Positions 48,640 through 59,606 of a DNA stretch of 64,000 nucleotides are shown here, in pieces. Under the pieces are notes generated by a model. The model worked only from the letters and a program-made list of their open reading frames with translations, made no database searches and was not told where the DNA came from. This DNA comes from Cyclina sinensis (lineage: Eukaryota; Mollusca; Bivalvia; Venerida; Veneridae), in the NCBI GenBank assembly GCA_012932295.1, contig JAAONU010000004.1:6767030-6831029 (forward strand). Direction: 5' to 3'. The position numbers and the translations under genes are program-made. Numbering within the stretch: position 1 is the stretch's first letter; every line of letters starts with the position of its first letter.

Positions 48640-49975
48640 TATTCATAGGGGATTAATTTTCGTGGATTTCGTGGTTCAGGTAACCCACGAATTCAAGTCC
48701 CGACAAACAAATTGTGCCCAAGATAATGTTAAGTATGCAATCGTAACAACTCGGCCTTTTCCAACTACTTCGTATAAAAGACCTCGTATGTAAGTGTATA
48801 AATACACCAAATGGTAATTCACCCCGGCTTTAATAAAAATATAAACAAACAAGGCAGAACTCAAGCAGTGTTTGTCTTATGCATTAGAAAAAATGAAAAT
48901 AAATGTTTATTTGAAGTATAAACATGTAGAGGCTTTAAGAAATGTTTTCAATTTAGCAGACACCACCTGTATTATAAAATAGTCCAATATGGCGCCTACC
49001 TCATTATTTCCGAGGTGACTTATTGAAGTCTCCCGAGGTGTTCCGAATGGTTAAGTATGCCCAATCAGTCAATAGCTGTGTGCTTACCTGCGGATTTTTT
49101 GTACTTCATTCAATGAATCAACGATAAACATAGGTATGAATCGGATACTAAATCGGGTGATGAGTTTTTTTCAGGTGTGTACCCGTATTTTGTTTGTTTA
49201 CTAAGGGCATCCAAACTGAAAGTAGAAATTGTAGTGACGTAGCGTCACGAGTCTGTCAAACCGCACTATACTGCGAATGCTATTTGCATTTATACGGTCC
49301 CTGAATGAAATGATTATTTTTACTGATATTGAGTAAACTGTTTTTACTTTGGAACTTATTACTTAGTACAGTAAATTGACTACTAGATTTCGTCTGCTGT
49401 ATTCTCACCAAATTCACATTTTATGATACTCGGATGGTTATACTAGTTAACTACTACGTGAATAAAAACAACAGTCATGTACGTTTAGTATTACATAAAC
49501 ATGTGAACAGTCATGAAAACCAAATTAGGAATGAACATTGCAAGCCTGTCGTATATATCTATAAACTAACTTGGATATTGTTTTACTAATTACAGTGCTG
49601 CAAACAAAAAGGTTAATTGGCGCTAATTATAATAAAGGTTGCATTATCAAAGACGGAAGGCCGACGTTTTTCACAGCTTTAAAATTTATAAAGACAGTTT
49701 TTACACACCTTAAATTTTAACAATGAAAAAGATGCGCAACATATTACAAAGTATAATTGACACTTGACTTTTGTTATTTGAGAAGACCGATCGGTAGGTT
49801 AATGCCGGATTTTGTTTGTAAGGTTTCCTTTCACCGAATGTTGAAATCAACGCATTTTCGGCCCCGAATTTTTTTTACCTGGCAATTGAATTCCACGAAT
49901 TTACGACCCCACGAAATTGCCTTCTGTCGGCGAACCACGAAATTTTATGCCCTCGAATTTAAATAATTTCACAAT
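48640..49975. mobile_element. Copy-2-specific insertion with TTTCGTGG inverted ends (~1.3 kb)
   Basis: The left end has 'ttttcgtggatttcgtggtt', and the right end, reverse-complemented, has 'aaaatttcgtggttcgcc' and further TTCGTGG repeats. Host sequence 'tgtgaaatcattacaac' (copy 1, about 36600) appears in altered form on both sides. The interior has no convincing ORF; the ones at 48575-48793 and 49757-49966 run across the ends. Confidence 0.65.
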
Positions 49976-50004
49976 AAGTCAATCACTTGTGAAGCTATTA
50001 CAAC

Positions 50005-50460
50005 ACATGTAGCAACAACCACGTATTAAAATTCCATTTTACGAAATGTGTTAATGTTTACCGTGATGGGGTGAGGACAGATGACGTCCTAACAATTGAT
50101 GACGAAAGGCAGTGGTGCCACTGGTGGTGGGACGTGCCATCTGATCTTGGTCTGGACTGCTCGCTATTTAGTCAGTAAATATTTTGTAATATGCCCTAAA
50201 ATTGATAAATGGTTCTGTCCAAACTGAAAAATGGAAAAGTCCATTTTAGATATTTAGCATGGTAAGTGGTTATGAAAATTTCAACAAATGACCACAAAAC
50301 CATTGTCCACACTGGTGCGCCTCTAACCACCATCGACACCACTGCCTTTCGTCATCAGCTGTTTGGACGTCATCGATCCTCACCCCTCGCGCCATCACGG
50401 TTAACATTTACACATTTCGTAAAATGGAATTTAAGTACGTTGTTGCTGCTACCCCTGTGC
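50005..50460. mobile_element. Fold-back MITE with ~150-bp inverted repeats
   Basis: The left arm (gtagcaacaaccacgta, 'aaattccattttacgaaatg', 'tttaccgtgatggggtgagg', 'gatgacgaaaggcagtggtg') is mirrored by the reverse complement of the right arm ending at 'gttgttgctgctacccc' (about 50455). Only about 130 bp separate the arms. The ORFs at 50266 and 50424 lie in or across the right arm. Confidence 0.85.
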
Positions 50461-50659
50461 AACACTGCTGCAGTAAAAGGTATTTTGCATGCGCCTCAGA
50501 TTTTCATACCAGAGTCTTAGATTATCATATAGTGACTCCAGTAAACAGACAAACGTCATCCAATACTTACCTGTCAAATTGTCGTTTAAAATTTCATACA
50601 TTCAATGAGAGACATCGGTACAAAATTTGACATCTGACGTATTTCTGTACCCACAACGC

Positions 50660-51115
50660 AATTATTGAATATAAATGAAAATCGGCATACCATGTATGAA
50701 TAAGAAAATTATTGAATATAAATAAAATTTATTGAACATAAATGAATTTTTACTGAATATAAATAAATATTCTTGAAAAAAAAACTTTTATTGAATAAAA
50801 ATGAAATTCTATTGAATATAAACGATATATTATAAAATATGAATACAATTTATAGCACATAAATGGCATTCATTGCATTTAAATAAAATTTTGCCATATA
50901 AATGAAAAATCATTGCATATAAACAAGAAAATATTAAATATAGCTGAAAAATATTGCATATAAATAAGAAAATATTGAATATAAATAAAACTATTTCATA
51001 TAGATAAGAAAATATTGAAAATAAATGAAACATTATTGCACATAGATAAGGTAATATTGAATATAAATAAACATTTTTTGAATATGAATGAAAAAAAAAA
51101 TAAATATAAAAAAGT
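50660..51115 (+). repeat. Degenerate AT-rich minisatellite (~26-30 bp unit)
   Basis: About fifteen copies of 'attgaatataaataaaa', with spacer changes such as 'ttgcatataaatgaaa'. On the minus strand it generates the repetitive ORF 50830-51033 (FHLF/FIFNIFLFIC), which is spurious. Confidence 0.9.
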
Positions 51116-54090
51116 ATATAAACAAATGAAATTTAGCGAATATTGCAACGTTTGACACACCATATAATACTGATAAAATAAGTCTAACCGAACGGTTCAT
51201 TCATTTAAACGTACATAAGAACGCATTTTTGAGATTATTTCTAAACGTTACCTCGGAACAAGAGATAGTAACGATATACTAAAGGTTTGGTATATGTTTA
51301 ATGTTCTTGAATTCCCTTTGAAATTGACTGTAATGTTCTGTTGTGCAACTGTGCGTGCAATGTCTGTAAAGGACGATCCTAGTAATTATTCAACCTGACA
51401 TTAATATCAGAAATATTTTGCTGTTGTTAAAATTATGTTGTAATCTAAAGTTATAGGAAGAGCATCAAACATCTGTCTATGTAATGGTAACGCCTTAACA
51501 AAGTGAAAAGGCTTGTCGATGTTAAATAGAGTGGTACCCTGAAGTCCCGTGTGATTAGATTCATGCGATTAACTCTCTGGCATGATTTACATAAAAATAA
51601 TCTATAACGAACTTCATTTACGAAAAATCGTATTTTGTTCTTGCATTGATGAAACATTTATATGAAATGTTCAAACTAGCCATTTTGTCGGCCACTACAT
51701 TAGTACATAAACATGCATACACTATTACTTTTTACAAGTTTCGCTTTTGTAAGCACAAAGGGTTGAAAAATCTGTCAAATGTAATGTTCTTACTTAGCAA
51801 ATCTCTGTAGAATTAAATGTAGTGTTCGAAATAACTTTCGCTAAGTTAAACTTATGCTTGGTGTATGAGTTTACACTTGATGTGGAAGTCTTGCTTGCTA
51901 GTTTATCAAAGGTCCACTTAGTTATTAGATGCTTCCTACCCGTAAATGAACAATAAAAATGTAAATGCGTAGACGTAAATTGTTTATAACGGGAACGCAA
52001 TTCCATTTAACACTTGGATATGAGCCAGTATTAGATGACATGTCCAGACAGCAAATCATATCCATAACATTTACGATTAGTCCTTTTTCAGTAACGCTGT
52101 AGTTTACATTTCTGTGGTGAAAAGAAGAAAAAAACAACAACAATGTTTCTGTCAGCAAAAGACGGCAAGAGACAAAGGAACGTTGCTATTTCCGAACTTA
52201 AGTTGCCAAGACAGCATAATTTCCATATTTTTTTACATTATTCGTACATTCAATGTCTGAAGAAACGTCATAAGTTGCATCATTTACAATTTTTAGCACT
52301 TTATTCGTCTGTTTCGGAAACACTAAACGTTTGTGTCAATTTTGACCAGATACAAAAAGGAACACAAGCACAGTAGCAGTCTCTCTTCAGTAGGTTAAAG
52401 TTTTATTGTTTTTCAACAGTCAGTATGTCTGATTCTTTCGAAATTATTTATCTAGTTTATCTGTATTAGTAAGTAAATTGTGATCTTGCAAACGCTGTTT
52501 CTTCGTACAAAGGCACCAAACATATTTCGTTTTTTCTAAGAAACAACTGTTTTTACAACGTTATCAGACTATCAGATATTTTCAGACATTTGAACAAACA
52601 CCTTCCTCTTTTAAAGACTAAGCACAAATAGTGCTGAAAGAACTCTTTAATCTTCTGTAAACTCTTGTCAAAACTCTAAACTAAAATAGGATTTCAATTT
52701 CCCTGAAATGTTATCATTGCTTTACAACAGCTTCTGCTTGGAGAAGATAAAATCTGCTTTCTCAGTCTGATAACTAGGTAACCGCAAAGTGTAATATATA
52801 TAAACTGTTCTTCCAGTCTGTCATCATTTTATCACAAGATTATTTTTTTGCGGGTTACGTTTGTGCACTGAAAAACTAAATGTATTACTTTCAAAAGGAT
52901 ATGTAGAAGTTGAAAAAAATAGTAGATGAACTCACATATACTTGACGTTACATCATAACTGAAAGAGGAATAAAAATAGAAATAAAACCAGATTAGGTTA
53001 TTTTCAGACTCTAACGGTTACGCAGGCAAGTAAAGCATTGAAATACCAGTGTTACCCATTACCCATTATAAATAAACACATCAAAAACATACAACAGAGA
53101 GATATTCTTATTAGTTAATGCATAACCCACTTGTCTTTGACACATCTAACACACGCAGATAATAAAAGAAAGACCGAAGCTTCTACCGTTTTAAAGGAAA
53201 CCTTATAAATTCATTGGTGTCAGCGTTTTTGAGGTATCAGCTTTCTGTCAAAAATATTTGTAAAGTTCTTTCATGAAGGAAACCACGATAATACAGTGGG
53301 TAAAATATTGTAAGTCCAACAGAGAGAAAAAAGTATTTGAATAAAAAAATCAACATGATTATCATTTCGACAGAGAACTAAAAAAGTCTTAAAAGTTTCT
53401 GTCGATATTTGGACAGCTCAAATTAATATGACACGAGTCACTGTAAAAATACTTACCAGTACTGAAAATGTAATTCCAGAGTTATTTCTTGTTGTTTCCT
53501 TAAAGACTGATCCACTGTAAGACTATATTTATCATGAAATGAAATTAGCTGTATATCACAAGGTCAAAGTTTTTGATTTATTGCCATATTTTGTTGCTTT
53601 TATCTTCTGAAACTCTTCTCACTTAAATGTTACGCTTTTTTATTCATGTTCCTCCCATGTTACAGTAATTTTCTTGCCACCAAATAGATTAATTTTATCA
53701 TGAGAACAGATAATCAGGTACCACACCCTTTTTATGTTATAATCTACATTGATAGTCCCTTCGTTAGTTTGGTATGCTTAGCTAAACCCAACGAAAACAA
53801 GAATCTCAATAACTAATAGAATTTAAAGTTTTTGATTTAACTATCATTTCATATGACAGGTTAAATAAGCGTGCCCTATCACGCGTACCGAGTTGTCAAA
53901 CAAACGTTGTTTTCACATGGTGATACAGATATAGCTAGTTTGTTTGTATTAGTAAAACGTAGATTACAAATGAGTTGACTCAAAAAAAGCATTTAAAATT
54001 TAATTGCCTCTTAACCTTTAAAGTTTTAATAAATCTGTATCATCTCTTGATACTGACTCCTAATCTTCTACCCATTTTACTCACTGTTAG

Positions 54091-54345
54091 GAAGCAGTTT
54101 TGGACAATATGTTAAGAGTTCTTCCAAAAGTTGAACGAACAGCTTGCGTAGTTGACGTCGTAGACAAAGTAATAAACATAATGAAAGAATTCGATTTATC
54201 TTTTGCAGCTCCTGACAGTAATCGAATAAACAACAAAATTAATAGCCCGATATTTTTAGTTGTCAGGCAGCGGTCTTTATGTAACAGAAAAAAAGCATAT
54301 GCTAAAACTTTGAGATTAGACAGACGCATGTGTAGCAAGTTTTTA
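54091..54345 (+). CDS. Exon-like ORF, unrecognised; intact member of a decayed set
   Basis: After an acceptor-like ttttactcactgttag the frame is open for 85 codons, starting EAVLDNMLRVLPKVERTA and continuing VVDKVINIMKEFDLSF. The first ~43 codons are amphipathic and charged, unlike the AT-driven noise around; from 54218 on the sequence is the same non-coding block seen in other copies, so the true exon is probably shorter. No consensus donor was found at that point; AAA|GTAATA near 54166 is possible. A weak resemblance to the N-terminal helix before the active site of cGAS/Mab-21-like proteins (T-A-x-x-V...D-x-x-F spacing) is speculative. Corresponding sequence in three downstream copies carries stops. 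Confidence 0.4.
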
Positions 54346-54799
54346 TAAGAGTCATAATCCGTGTAAGAGTTTAATATTTTGTTAATAAACATTATGCTTA
54401 TTATACTTTTCATCACACTGCATGCGCGTGCTTAAGTCTATGTGTTCATTAACAGTTTGGAAATTTCTTTTCGTTGACAGATCATCTTATTTGTAAAAAA
54501 TGGTAAAACTTTAACCACGTTTCAGTTTTCAATCACTGTCATCAAATATCATACCTGAGACTAAAGACAAGAGAACCGCGGTGTCCGAAATTCACTTACC
54601 TGAGTACAATCGCTCTTACCAGAAATGCTAATGAAAGACATTAAACTAAGTTACAGCACACTCAGACATTCAAAATTTTGTTCATTTACCTGGAACTGGA
54701 CTTCTATCACCTAATCAGATTTAATACTGTATAAATAAGATTTGGATTAGTAGCTAGTGAATGGGGGTAATTTTATTTTCTTTTCTTGGTATTCCATAA

Positions 54800-55130
54800 A
54801 TAATTGTATAAGAAGGTCAATGTCAGCCAAAGTCAAAATTACAATGTACCCGCAAAATCATGCACGTGGTCGAAATTTCAAGGATAAATACCTAAAACTC
54901 AAAGTAGATCAGTAGGTCATGGTCATTCAGATTAAAAGTTGAAACTGAAATGCAGAACTGTATATTATGGTCAAAATTTCATATACATACCTTCAAAAAC
55001 TAAAAATAAGGTAGTAGATGTAACTCGGTTAAAGTGAAAGTTGAAATCCGGGTGCAAATTATATAAATAATTAAAATTACAATGCTGCAAAAAAGCAAGT
55101 AAGTAGGTCAATATGTCACATGTAACGATC
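54800..55130 (+). repeat. 'GTAGGTCA' tandem monomers
   Basis: Degenerate ~100-bp monomers: 'aaggtcaatgtcagccaaag', 'agtaggtcatggtcattcag', 'aagtaggtcaatatgtca', each with 'aaagttgaaa' and 'ggtcaaaatttcat'. Related to 33800-34235. Confidence 0.6.
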
Positions 55131-56150
55131 GCATCAATTTTAATACAGAGTTAGATATGTGAACATGCAGTTAAACTGAAAATTATTTAACGGATATTTA
55201 GGTTTTTTCCCATAACAATTGATATTTTTGGACGGGTCACCAAATTTAAGCTCTGGACCTTTCGGTTTCAGAGTTATGTATTTAAATATAACAAAGCCAG
55301 TTAAGTCCACACAGAAGGAAAAAATAGGTTGCTGAATTTTCGGAAGGATTTTCTGAATGAAAATGTAACAAATAACATTCTTAGAAAGACTTTTGACAGA
55401 ATAAATTCAAAATGCTCGACCTATGTTAATCTTTTCGTACATGTTTATATAAAAAGTAAACTGTTGTCATTAAGGCAAATTTCGTAAGAAAGAATTTACT
55501 CCAATATATCAAAGCAGAGACGTGGATTTACCATTTTCCTGTATCGTAAGCGTCATTACACGCCGCCCTGGAGGCGGCGTGTATATTCGAATGCAGTAAG
55601 TAAAATTTCCATGGGGTGACGTAACTCCTTTTAGACTGTAAACTGACTTCACAGAGTGTTCTTTGTAACAAACGGTATTTTGATTTGAGATCGCGAACCA
55701 GTCTAAATTTTACGGAAATAGCCTATTTTATTAAACGAATGACTACGATGTTATTTTTAGTAAGGACTCGTCAAACATGTAGTTTCAAGCATAGGTTCGA
55801 ATTAACTATTTTTTTTCCGAAATAATTTTTTTTTCGTACGTGAACTGTAAAAAAATAAGCAAATTTATAAAAGATTATATTCGGTTAACCACCATACATT
55901 TAATCCAACATTACAAATTATCGCAACCCCCACTCCATTTGGTGGCGTTCAAACATTTGACTTGTCATTTTTTTACATGCAGATAAAATTTGCTTGTCTT
56001 TCTGCGTCTTCTGACGTCTTGGCAGAGATGTGTTTGTCAGACCAATATTCAGAATGCAGATTTGCTCTCGTAATTTTCGTTCTTAAACAAGATTTTCAGC
56101 CTTCCAAAATGTTAGTAGTGTCTGTTTATATAAAAACCCTACAAATCGCC
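55131..56150. other. No gene seen; contains a strong GC-rich hairpin
   Basis: AT-rich, with the hairpin at 55558-55582. The ORF at 55962-56267 crosses a segment (about 56100-56330) also found near 29.4, 36.5, 41.0 and 48.6 kb, where no frame is conserved, so I do not call it. Confidence 0.4.
55558..55582. repeat. Perfect 10-bp-arm hairpin acacgccgcc-(5)-ggcggcgtgt
   Basis: A GC-rich perfect inverted repeat in AT-rich DNA. It resembles in form the terminal hairpin of the 42.15-42.88 kb insertion (tatcgccgt...acggcgata), so it may mark the end of a related element. Confidence 0.85.
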
Positions 56151-57234
56151 CAGAGAAAATTACATTCTGTGTTATTTTTACAGATCATGTGCAGGCTAGA
56201 CCGGAAATTACAAAAGAGACAGAGATGTTATAAATCAGTCATCGTGTTATATCATTATAACAGATGATGTTTATACTTCATGATTCTGTCTGTTTTGACT
56301 GTAAACAAACAGACACCTAACTCTTATTTTAGAAGGTTTACCATACCCTTTTATCCTCTCTCATTAAAAAAATGCAACTAACCTAGTGGTCCATAGTTAC
56401 TGTATTAGTATTTAAGACAACATAAAATTCTAGCATAGGGAATTTGCGACAGAGATACAAGAAAAGCTTGTTATTACAACAGTCACCTTTGAAAGACATT
56501 TTGTATAATTAACACGTCTGACTTCTGTGGTAATGTCATCAAATCGTTTAAAACAATTTAAGATTTATCTTATTTATTCTTCAGAATATCCGCAATGAAA
56601 GAGATAGATTTTGTCTATGTTGCATGTAACTATGTACTATTTCAATGCTAAAGTTCTGATATGTTCCTCTGTGGAACCTAAGCAATGTCTGTCAGAGAAA
56701 AGATAGTCAAATGCTAGTTAACGAAAGGAAAAAATGTGATTAACGAAGGAACGTTGAAACTTCCCAGTTTTGACTGCCAATACGGCCAAATTTACTATTG
56801 GCTCTGATGCATCGTTCGTTTATGTAGTGTCTGAATAGACGACGTCATGAATTGCATATCATAATTTTCATATTAAAATGTTTGTTTTTGAAGTTTAAAT
56901 ATTTAACAACTGATTACATCCATATTTTGTTTTTGATAGAAGACAGTTTTTCAACATTATCAGTCTATCAGATATACCGTCTAGACATTTGAAAAATATT
57001 TTGCTTATTTTAAGACTAAGCACAAACATTGCTAAAAAACAGGAGTTTAGAACGTAATGGATCAGCACAATTAACATATTATTTATTTCTACAAAAGGAT
57101 TTGTTTAGTTGTCTCTGATCATAAAATTCCTTGTCATACATGTAATATCTTAACACGATAAAATGATTATGTTCCTATCTCACACCATATTTCTTGTTAC
57201 TGAAATCCCAAAATCTTAGAAGACATATTTTACT

Positions 57235-57375
57235 CAATGACATGATACAGCTGTTCAGTACAACATTTTCAGATTTCTCCCAGACAGTTGCACAAACAAC
57301 CGTCGTATTTTAAGACAAATACTAGACACATAAATAAACTTGTTTAAAGTTTTCGATTAATCTTTGTCCTCCTGT
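57235..57375 (+). pseudogene. Decayed copy of the 54091 exon (A)
   Basis: Aligns with 54091-54218 ('cagatttctcccagacagttg', 'cacaaacaaccgtcgtattt', then 'taagacaaatactagacaca'). It has in-frame TAA/TAG where the 54 kb copy reads GTTGAC and GTAATA. Confidence 0.6.
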
Positions 57376-59029
57376 CAGTAATCTAATCGAGAAAAAAATA
57401 AAGTATCTAGATCTAGTATTTTTGTTGCTAGACAGCGGTAGAAAGTTTAAAATGCCAGAACAGGTAAATGTTCTTGCTATCAGGTGCTATTGAAGAAATA
57501 AAGGCGCTTAACTGACCGTGCCTTATTGTAGAAGTCATAGTCTGAATTAAAGCATAGTGAAGAACAAGAAAATATATTATCATTTTTTGCAGCGTATGAT
57601 TACTGAAGCTACTCCTCATCAAGCAATAAATGCACGAGCTACTAAGCGTCTCTTTTACCCCTTTTAATTGTCTCTCATTTGTGTCTAAAATATCTCGATT
57701 TTATGCACACCGACTAATCAGATGCAGCCAAGCCAATTAAAATCCGCAGAAGGAAATCCTGTGTTGCTCATCTCTTGAAATTAATTGCATGGAAGTGTTA
57801 AAAAGTAAAATTGCTTTGGAGAAGTTTTTTTTTCTGTCAGAAGCAGTGCTTCGTTAACAGGTAATCAGAAAGTTTAAACACTGTGTCAAGTTGTTTTTCA
57901 CAATTCCATGAAAATTGTTTTTACTTGACTAGGCTTAAAATTTCAAAATTTCTGTTCGAGAATCTGGCTTTTTTTAAGCGATGACAACTCTTGTTTGGAG
58001 AAAATAAAATCTAATTTCCGAGTCTGATGTGGCATGCAAATATGCAAAAAAAACAAAAAAAAAACTATTTTCCAAATGATTCATAATTTTTTCATGCTTC
58101 ATTTTGTTTGTGGACTTAATTTAGTCATTTGAAAACTAATTGACATGTGATCAGAAAGAATAGTTAAGACTGAGAAGATAATAGACTAACACTTGTATAC
58201 ATGACATTATGACAAATTAGCAGGAAATCTGGATTTACTTTAACGGATACGCAATCAAATACAATGACATAGGAGCCAGTATGAATTAAACACGTCAGAA
58301 CAATCAGAAGAGAGACAGTCTTACTATTAATGTACCAATTCTTATTTTTGGAAAAAAATGGATTGTCAGACAGAAGCTTCTAGACAAAATGATATTGTTT
58401 CTATGTACATTTCAAAGAAAAGAAAGCTTATTTTTACCGGTTCAGCCCTTTATACATTATTGGTTAGATAGACGTCTTCATCGTATTCGTGAACAGCTTT
58501 ATCACATACTTGTAATATATTTGTATAACGTTTGACTTTTAATCAAAATCAATGAAGTATTTACTGATATATTTTTGTCAAGCTTAGCAATTTTTTACAA
58601 ACAGACGGTTTCTCACTAACTTATGGACATTTAGTTTTAATTGTCTTTGAAACATCATCATAATTACATGCAGAGGTTGAGTTAAAGTTCCAAAACACAA
58701 AAGTACCATTTTTTCTGACAACGTTATTTCGGCATGGTGTTGCTGAATTATGAAATATACTGTTAAGTTCATTTTGTAATTTTTACTGAACATAATTAAC
58801 AGATTTTTTTTATTTTTAGGATTAAATTGTTTAATGGACTCTGATATGTTTTTTCTAATATTTTCATTAAACGCTTAACATAATATACATTTGCACTGCT
58901 AAAAATAACCTGGTCATACATGTAATGTTTTTTGTAAGGAAATAATTAATATATATAGCTATCTCGAACCATATTTCTTGTAACATTGCACAAAAATATA
59001 TTTTACCAAATGACAGGATACAACTGTTC

Positions 59030-59160
59030 AGAACAACATGTTCAGATTTCTTCCAGACAGTTAAACAAACAGCCTTCGTATTTTAAGATATATACTAAAC
59101 ACATAAATAAACTTGCTTAAAGTGTTCGATTAATCTTTGCCGTCCTATAAGTAATCTAAT
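59030..59160 (+). pseudogene. Decayed copy of the 54091 exon (B)
   Basis: Same alignment ('cagatttcttccagacagtt', 'aaacaaacagccttcgtatt'), sharing the TAA in 'tattttaaga' with copy A. Confidence 0.6.
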
Positions 59161-59300
59161 CGAGAAAAGAATAAAGTATCTGGTATTTTTGTTGTCAGAC
59201 AGCGGTCTGATAGGTAGAGTGGAAAGTTCAATTTTTACTTCTGTAGCAGATAGACGTACGTGTTGTCAGATGAGGACACTTAACTGACCGGGCCTTATGG

Positions 59301-59606
59301 TTTTCAGCTGGCCCGGCTAGCTCAATCGGTGGAGCATGGAATTATCAATCTTGACGATCCCGGCTCGATCCCCATCAGGGCCGTCAAAATTTCTCCGTGA
59401 TAATCGATCTCAGACAATGCGTCTTTTAGTCATTTGTCCCTCATCTGTGCAGCAAGTGAGAAAGTAGTCGGTTACTTGCGGAGAAATTTGGTATGTAGAC
59501 TGGTTAGACCAGGAACACTGGTTAGGTGGACTGACCGCCGGGATTTGACCTTAGTTGTTAAAACTGGCGTAAAACCCGAATAAAACTAAACCAAACCAAA
59601 CCAAAG
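59301..59606 (+). mobile_element. tRNA-derived SINE with target-site duplication
   Basis: The head 'ggcccggctagctcaatcgg' holds a polymerase III A box (59317-59328), and 'ggctcgatccc' (59362-59372) a B box. The body contains 'ttactt...cggagaaatttggtatg' and 'ctggttaggtggactgaccg', and the tail is (aaacc)n. It is flanked by 'gccttatgg' (59292-59300) and 'gccttattg' (59606-59614). The homologous place in the neighbouring tandem copy (about 57515, 'gtgccttattgtagaag') is empty. Confidence 0.85.

Larger units (their letters stand above)
37595..52085 (+). repeat. Segmental duplication, copy 2 (with extra insertions)
   Basis: Direct, colinear partner of 26035-37590. It is about 3 kb longer because of insertions near 42150-42885, 44185-44585, 45247-46134 and 48640-51180, partly offset by sequence present only in copy 1 (33820-34235 and 35000-35915). 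The right boundary falls near 52085, where 'ccataacatttacgatta' ends homology to 37575. Confidence 0.92.

Noticed and set aside
54087..54416. 109-codon minus-strand ORF, the longest in its region
   Set aside because: Its composition is Ile/Leu/Ser/Thr noise opposite a better plus-strand frame; the tandem copies show no conservation of it.
55962..56267. 101-codon plus-strand ORF
   Set aside because: Overlaps a recurrent segment whose four other copies do not keep any frame.
59310..59385. tRNA gene call
   Set aside because: A and B boxes are present but the acceptor stem and anticodon arm do not fold, and the body and tail are those of a SINE.
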